From: Thamnidium elegans
Lineage: Eukaryota; Mucoromycota; Mucoromycetes; Mucorales; Mucoraceae
Assembly: GCA_025201345.1 (NCBI GenBank)
Contig: JAIXMG010000036.1
Span: 1 to 64,000 of the forward strand
Length of the DNA: 64,000 nucleotides
Direction: 5' to 3'
Each line of letters starts with the position of its first letter. Positions within the stretch are counted from its first letter, which is position 1. Positions 60,146 through 64,000 of this stretch are shown here, piece by piece. A program made the position numbers and the translations under genes. The notes beneath the pieces were generated by a model, which saw only the letters and a list, made by a program, of their open reading frames with translations, did no database searches and was not told the DNA's origin.

Positions 60146-61068
60146 AATATTAATTTATTCCTTATAAAGAGAAAGAAAAAGGTATTATTTCGTAAGTTGA
60201 TAATACTTGTGTGAGAAGTGTTTTGTCAAGTTTTTTTTGTTAAAAGTAAACAAACCTGCACAAATTTTTTATTATAAACTGCGAATACTTTCACGTGCTC
60301 TTTTTATATATAATTACTCTAGTAGTAGTATCACCACTTCCTATATAAAAATACAAATAATATTGATGTTTCCCGAGAGGTACATAGTTAAAGAGATATA
60401 AAGATGAAGAAAATAAAAAAAAATTAAAAGGAAAAGTATGTCTAGTTTGTACTACCTTTTTTCTTTTTGCATGATTTGTTTACTTTGCTGTAAAAAAAAA
60501 ATTACAAGCAAACCAAGCACAGTAACCTTTTCCAAAAATGGTTTATTATAAATATTTCTGCTAAAAATATTGCAGTTATAAAAGTATTAAATTGTAGAAC
60601 ACGTTTGGTGTATGGTATTATCTTGATCGTCTTTTTTTTTTCTTAAGAACTTTAAAGCAACTAAAATTATCAAGGGTTTATCGTTAATGTTTGTAGCACA
60701 CATTAAAAAAAGAACGCGCAATTACAGGTCCGAAAAAAATAAGGCGTAGGCCTGAAAGCTTTGAAAGTAACCAATAGTCTCTCTTTGAGGATTTCAAGCT
60801 CCGTCATGAACCAACTTTTTTTTTCCACTTTTCAGAACCACAATTTGGTTGAAACAATCCTTCTCCCTTATAAATAAGTCTGTAGATAAGCTTGTGCTGC
60901 CTCTTCAGGCGATCAAAGACGATCACATCTCTAGGGGAGGGTGTGGTAAGAGAGGTGCCCGGCAGGTGTCCTATGTATGCAAGCTAAGTTGCACAGGTCT
61001 GTCTTTTCCCTTCGTATTTAAAATGAAAATGAAAAATAACTTTTATAGCTACTTAATAATTGTGACAG
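60146..61068. other. Intergenic, degenerate
   Basis: This is AT-rich, with short ORFs only. A GC-richer stretch (60860-60990) reads as a 113-codon plus ORF with no recognised domain. It may be relic mobile DNA. Confidence 0.4.
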
Positions 61069-61440
61069 AGTTAATTCCTGGCATACCATTATTTACACCA
61101 CCTGTGCCAAGTTATGATGTAATTTTTTGGTGCACTTCCAATAATAACAGATTCTTTGCATGTAAAAACGACTATAATATCGTAATATAAATATCACGAT
61201 GATTAAATAAATCCCTTTTTATCATAGCTGAATAAACCTATTTATTCCATCCTTTTATTTTCCTTTTTTTTTTAACAATCCTTACATTCTTCTTTTTCAA
61301 GCCAAAACGCGTCGTTTAATGAGGACATTATTTTACTTTGGTACATCATCATTTATACTACCATATCATAGAGAAGCTCTTTTTGAAATATTTAGACATT
61401 TGATTATATAAAAGGTACTTGCTTGTATATGAATTCATTA
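61069..61440. repeat. Rearranged relative of the 8917-9390 MITE-like element
   Basis: The left part (61069 to about 61285) matches 8917-9255 in the same orientation: TTACACCACC, ATATCACGATGATTAAATAA, ATCATAG.TGAATAAACC and TATTTATTCCATC are shared. It lacks the T tract region. The right part (about 61338-61440) matches 9253-9385 in reverse orientation. So the two halves are rearranged relative to each other. It ends 17 bp before the ATG of the 61457 gene relic and includes TATATAAAAGG at 61406-61416, 41 bp before that ATG. Confidence 0.65.
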
Positions 61441-61456
61441 ATTGATATAGTTAAAT

Positions 61457-62566
61457 ATGACACTCCTGCTAAAATTTAAAATAGATATTAAAGCTGCAAT
61501 TCATACATTAAGCTCTACTGGAATGCCTATCAATATAACTAAAATACGCGAACAATTAATAAATTATATTGTAGAATCTTACGACAACACAACTTCATTC
61601 TTCGTATGTAAAACAGCATGGCGTAGCAGAATATCAGAAATATCAAATGATTTAAATATTAAACACGTAATTTTTTTTCAGTAAAAATTTTCCAAACCAT
61701 TCATTTTCTTTTCTTAGGGCACGTTCAACAATTTAAATGAAATCAAGTTATGGAAAAAAAGATGAAAGAATTTGCTCTTAACTGTACCTATGAACAGTAA
61801 GTACTGCGCAACATTTCTAAAGATACATACTAACGAGTATTTTTTTTCTAGTCCAGTCCATTCAATGATATTAGACTTAAGCGATATCAACTGGAAAACT
61901 AATTTGATACGATTAGCTTGGAGCTAATCTGAGCCGATTAGCTTGGAGCTAATCTGAGCCGATTAGCTTGAAGAAGTGCTTGACCGATGAAGAGATTGAC
62001 GAAATTGAAAATTTGAAGATGAAACAACTGGTTGAATTACCTCCTAAAGTTAACGAGTATATTGAATCTTTGCAAAAATATACTGATGCTATCTCATTAA
62101 AAAGATAATTAACTCAAGAATTGGAGTGCCCTGCTTCTGACTGGATACAAAATACACTTTTTGAGTATTTAAAGTTATTTAAGCACCAACACTTAAAATA
62201 TGGATGTTCCGAGTGTGGTAGATATGAATATAAGACGAAGGAATTATATGATGGTTTGTTTAAAATGGCGAAGGTACTAAAAGACATGTTGTATAATTTG
62301 CATAAAACAGTGTCAAATTTAGTACATGGATTTATTCTTGTTGGGTTTCTCATGTCTGGTAAGTGATGATTTACATAATCTTTACATTTGTCAATATACT
62401 AACTGTTAGTGTTGATAAATCTTCCTGTAGAGAACAAGTTCTCGCTGGTTTTATGTGATTCACCAATGAGATATGTTACTCGAATTAATCGTATAGCTCC
62501 TTTGTTTTTACCTGAAGAGCCTGATGATATCAACATTAAATTGTTACTAAGCTTAAAAACCGTTTA
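61457..62566 (+). pseudogene. Broken copy of a recurrent hypothetical (nuclease-like?) family
   Basis: An ATG at 61457 opens about 70 codons to a GT donor. Later exon-like blocks read HPVHSMILDLSDINWK, then TDEEIDEIENLKMKQL, then an in-frame TAA at 62106, then CPASDWIQNTLFEYLKLF, YGCSECGRYEYKTKELYDG, and KMAKVLKDMLYNL. A GT-AG intron leads to a last exon with SLVLCDSPMRYVTRINRIAP, ending at TAG 62566. A 25-bp tandem repeat at 61911-61970 breaks the frame. From recollection this block order recurs in many Mucoromycota hypothetical proteins. The arrangement of acidic residues around SECGR and a following Lys faintly suggests a PD-(D/E)XK-like fold; that is speculation. Confidence 0.55.
61911..61970. 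repeat. 25-bp tandem repeat, 2.4 units, hairpin-forming
   Basis: The unit starts GATTAGCTTGGAGCTAATC. Two full copies (61911-61935, 61936-61960) and a partial one follow each other. Each unit contains GATTAGCT-TGG-AGCTAATC, an 8-bp perfect inverted repeat. It interrupts the reading frame of the surrounding relic. Confidence 0.9.
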
Positions 62567-63546
62567 GATAAAAAACTGTTTTGCAAAGTAATGTGTAAAA
62601 GAAGATTCAAAAGAGATGACGGGGCGGAAGCAGACCGAAGCAGTATGCTGAGAGTATGCCATGGTAACTCACCAAGCCTTCTGCGGAAGGGTGCTTTGCT
62701 AATATAAAGACTTTTGTGGAAGAGTGCTTTTGTAATCGTCCTTTAAATTTAAGTGTAATAAAAGCTCAAAAAGCAAAGTTCTAAATTAAATAAAGAATAA
62801 TAAAGTGAGAAAACGCAACTACGTTATAAAGTGACTCAAGAACAACAAGTTTATTATCTTTCTTGAACAGGAGTTGTTTTGTTTAGCTAACTAATCAGAT
62901 TTATATATGTACACACTTTTTTGTTTTGTTTACATCCGTGGAACTAAACATTTAAGCAGCAAATAAAAGAGAATAATGGCTTAAGTATAAAGGTTATGTT
63001 TCAACTTTATAAAATACGAGTTACTATTTTTTTTTTAGCAGTTCTAAAAAAAAATAGTTACAACGCGTCCTTTCTTTTAAAAAAAAATGTTCTACTATAA
63101 AAGCCTCTTTTTTTTTACGCTCACAAAACCAAACATAAACTCGATCCTCTGTACCACGTATCGGACCCCACCTTTTTTTTTTATCATTATTTTATTTTTG
63201 ACAGCTACCAGTACAAAGTAACACCAGTTAAATCCCACCAACAAATGTGTAAAAACTCTAAATACAAAGTATGTTTCATGACAACTTTTTGAACATGGCG
63301 CCCATGTCCAACATGGAAACAAAAAAGTTCCTGATGTCAAAATGTTAAAAAGACAAGTAAGTTTTTTTTTAAATGGTTTATTAAAAAATGATCAAAATGA
63401 GTACAATAGTTAATAAAGCTCCCAAATGATTTTTCTAATTTAAAAAATTAAAAAAACCTTGGTGACACCGTCAGAGTTTGATAGCATATCAAACTATTAT
63501 ATAAAAAAGAAAATTTTTTTGGAGAACAAAAGAAAGACCTTTGGAC
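62567..63546. other. Intergenic downstream of RPL10A
   Basis: About 980 bp lie between the relic and the uL1 stop codon. Short imperfect repeats (TTCTGCGGAAGGGTGCTTT near 62680 and TTTGTGGAAGAGTGCTTTT near 62710) are seen. No gene is supported. The 81-codon minus ORF at 63095-63340 lacks features. Confidence 0.45.
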
Positions 63547-64000
63547 TTAGAAGAGACGATGAGGCTTACCCATGGTGGACTTCAAGAACAAAGACTTGAC
63601 GTTTTGCCAGTTCTTCTTAAGGAGAGAAACGAGGAAGTTGACGGACAACATGATGTTGGCAATCAATTGATCCTCAGTCATCTCAAGATGACCGACAGCG
63701 ACACCAAGACAGAGAACCTTCTTCAATTGGAACTTGATGGTAGCACGGAGTTCGTTGGCCTTATCAACCAAAGAATCGTTGTGAGAAACGGGGGTAGGGA
63801 ACTTACCGACCTTGTGGAGACCAGGACCCAAGAGACGAGGAATTTGCTTAATAAGAGCTTCGGAAGCTAAGAAAGCATCGTACTTCTTGGCGAGCTTCTT
63901 AATGAGCTTCTTGTTCTTGTTAAGCTTCTTAAGATCCTCAACAGATTGGAACTCCATAGCGGCACCCTTGGCTTGATCACAATGGAAAGCATCACCGAGG
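63547..64000 (-). CDS. RPL10A: 60S ribosomal protein uL1 (L10a), 5' end beyond window
   Basis: This is the C-terminal two-thirds of uL1, the L1-stalk protein of the large subunit. The frame runs from the window edge ([13 protein letters not shown]) through [69 protein letters not shown] and [20 protein letters not shown]. It ends [10 protein letters not shown] at a stop at 63547. The internal Met at 63957 is not the start, because family-specific sequence continues upstream of it. C-rich codon choice fits a highly expressed gene. Confidence 0.97.
   Translation of the reverse strand, partial: LGDAFHCDQAKGAAMEFQSVEDLKKLNKNKKLIKKLAKKYDAFLASEALIKQIPRLLGPGLHKVGKFPTPVSHNDSLVDKANELRATIKFQLKKVLCLGVAVGHLEMTEDQLIANIMLSVNFLVSLLKKNWQNVKSLFLKSTMGKPHRLF

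Noticed and set aside
63957..63957. ATG at 63957 as the uL1 start
   Set aside because: Recognisable uL1 sequence continues upstream to the window edge, so the gene is truncated rather than starting here.

Overview
This 64 kb window is nuclear DNA of a fungus, most likely a Mucoromycota (Mucorales-type) mould. It is AT-rich. Its genes carry many short GT-AG introns, and long A or T homopolymers sit in introns and at gene ends. Its proteins are fungal, including an HMG-CoA synthase, Atg22, a SNX4/Atg24-type sorting nexin, an Ark/Prk-type kinase and an aromatic-acid-exporter-like membrane protein. Several decayed genes belong to multi-copy families that I associate with Mucoromycota; that is recollection, not a search result. 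No rRNA, tRNA or CRISPR array was recognised.

Layout. Positions 1-8711 are a nest of retroelements. A Ty3/gypsy chromovirus on the minus strand lies between LTRs whose 213 comparable bases are identical. It sits inside the gag of a second, related element. Three LTR-type insertions interrupt these two elements, each with a 5-bp target-site duplication: two copies of a 402-bp solo LTR in opposite orientation and one 852-bp LTR-like insert. Positions 8917-9390 hold a MITE-like element with 46-bp inverted ends. Positions 9.4-13.9 kb hold decayed genes, including a Rab7-like fragment. A second degenerate zone, 58.9-62.6 kb, holds a transposase relic, a bZIP/DUF3425-like relic, a rearranged relative of the MITE, and a broken copy of a recurrent hypothetical-protein family. 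A short Fanzor/TnpB-like C-terminal relic lies at 23.3-23.6 kb.

Between these zones lies a dense housekeeping block, 14-58.7 kb. In order it encodes: an FUSC/ArAE-type membrane protein, a 4CL-like acyl-CoA ligase with a possible peroxisomal tail, an Ark1/Prk1/AAK1-type kinase, a GUCD1-like protein, HMG-CoA synthase, NOG1, an Rpr2-type RNase P subunit, a SNX4/Atg24-type PX protein, ATG22, RRP8, a CCDC43-like protein, an ANCHR/ZFYVE19-like protein, two small ORFs, a cytochrome P450, two tandem F-box proteins, a MYST acetyltransferase, ethanolamine-phosphate cytidylyltransferase, an alpha-arrestin and RAD2/XPG. The window ends inside ribosomal protein uL1 (RPL10A).

Functional grouping. NOG1, RPR2 and RRP8 (ribosome and RNA maturation) lie within 8.2 kb. 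The SNX4/Atg24-type gene and ATG22 (endosome/vacuole and autophagy) are adjacent and co-oriented. HMG-CoA synthase (isoprenoids and sterols), ECT1 (phosphatidylethanolamine) and the CoA ligase are lipid genes but are scattered. Two divergent pairs, NOG1/RPR2 and the CCDC43-like/ANCHR-like pair, share short intergenic promoters.
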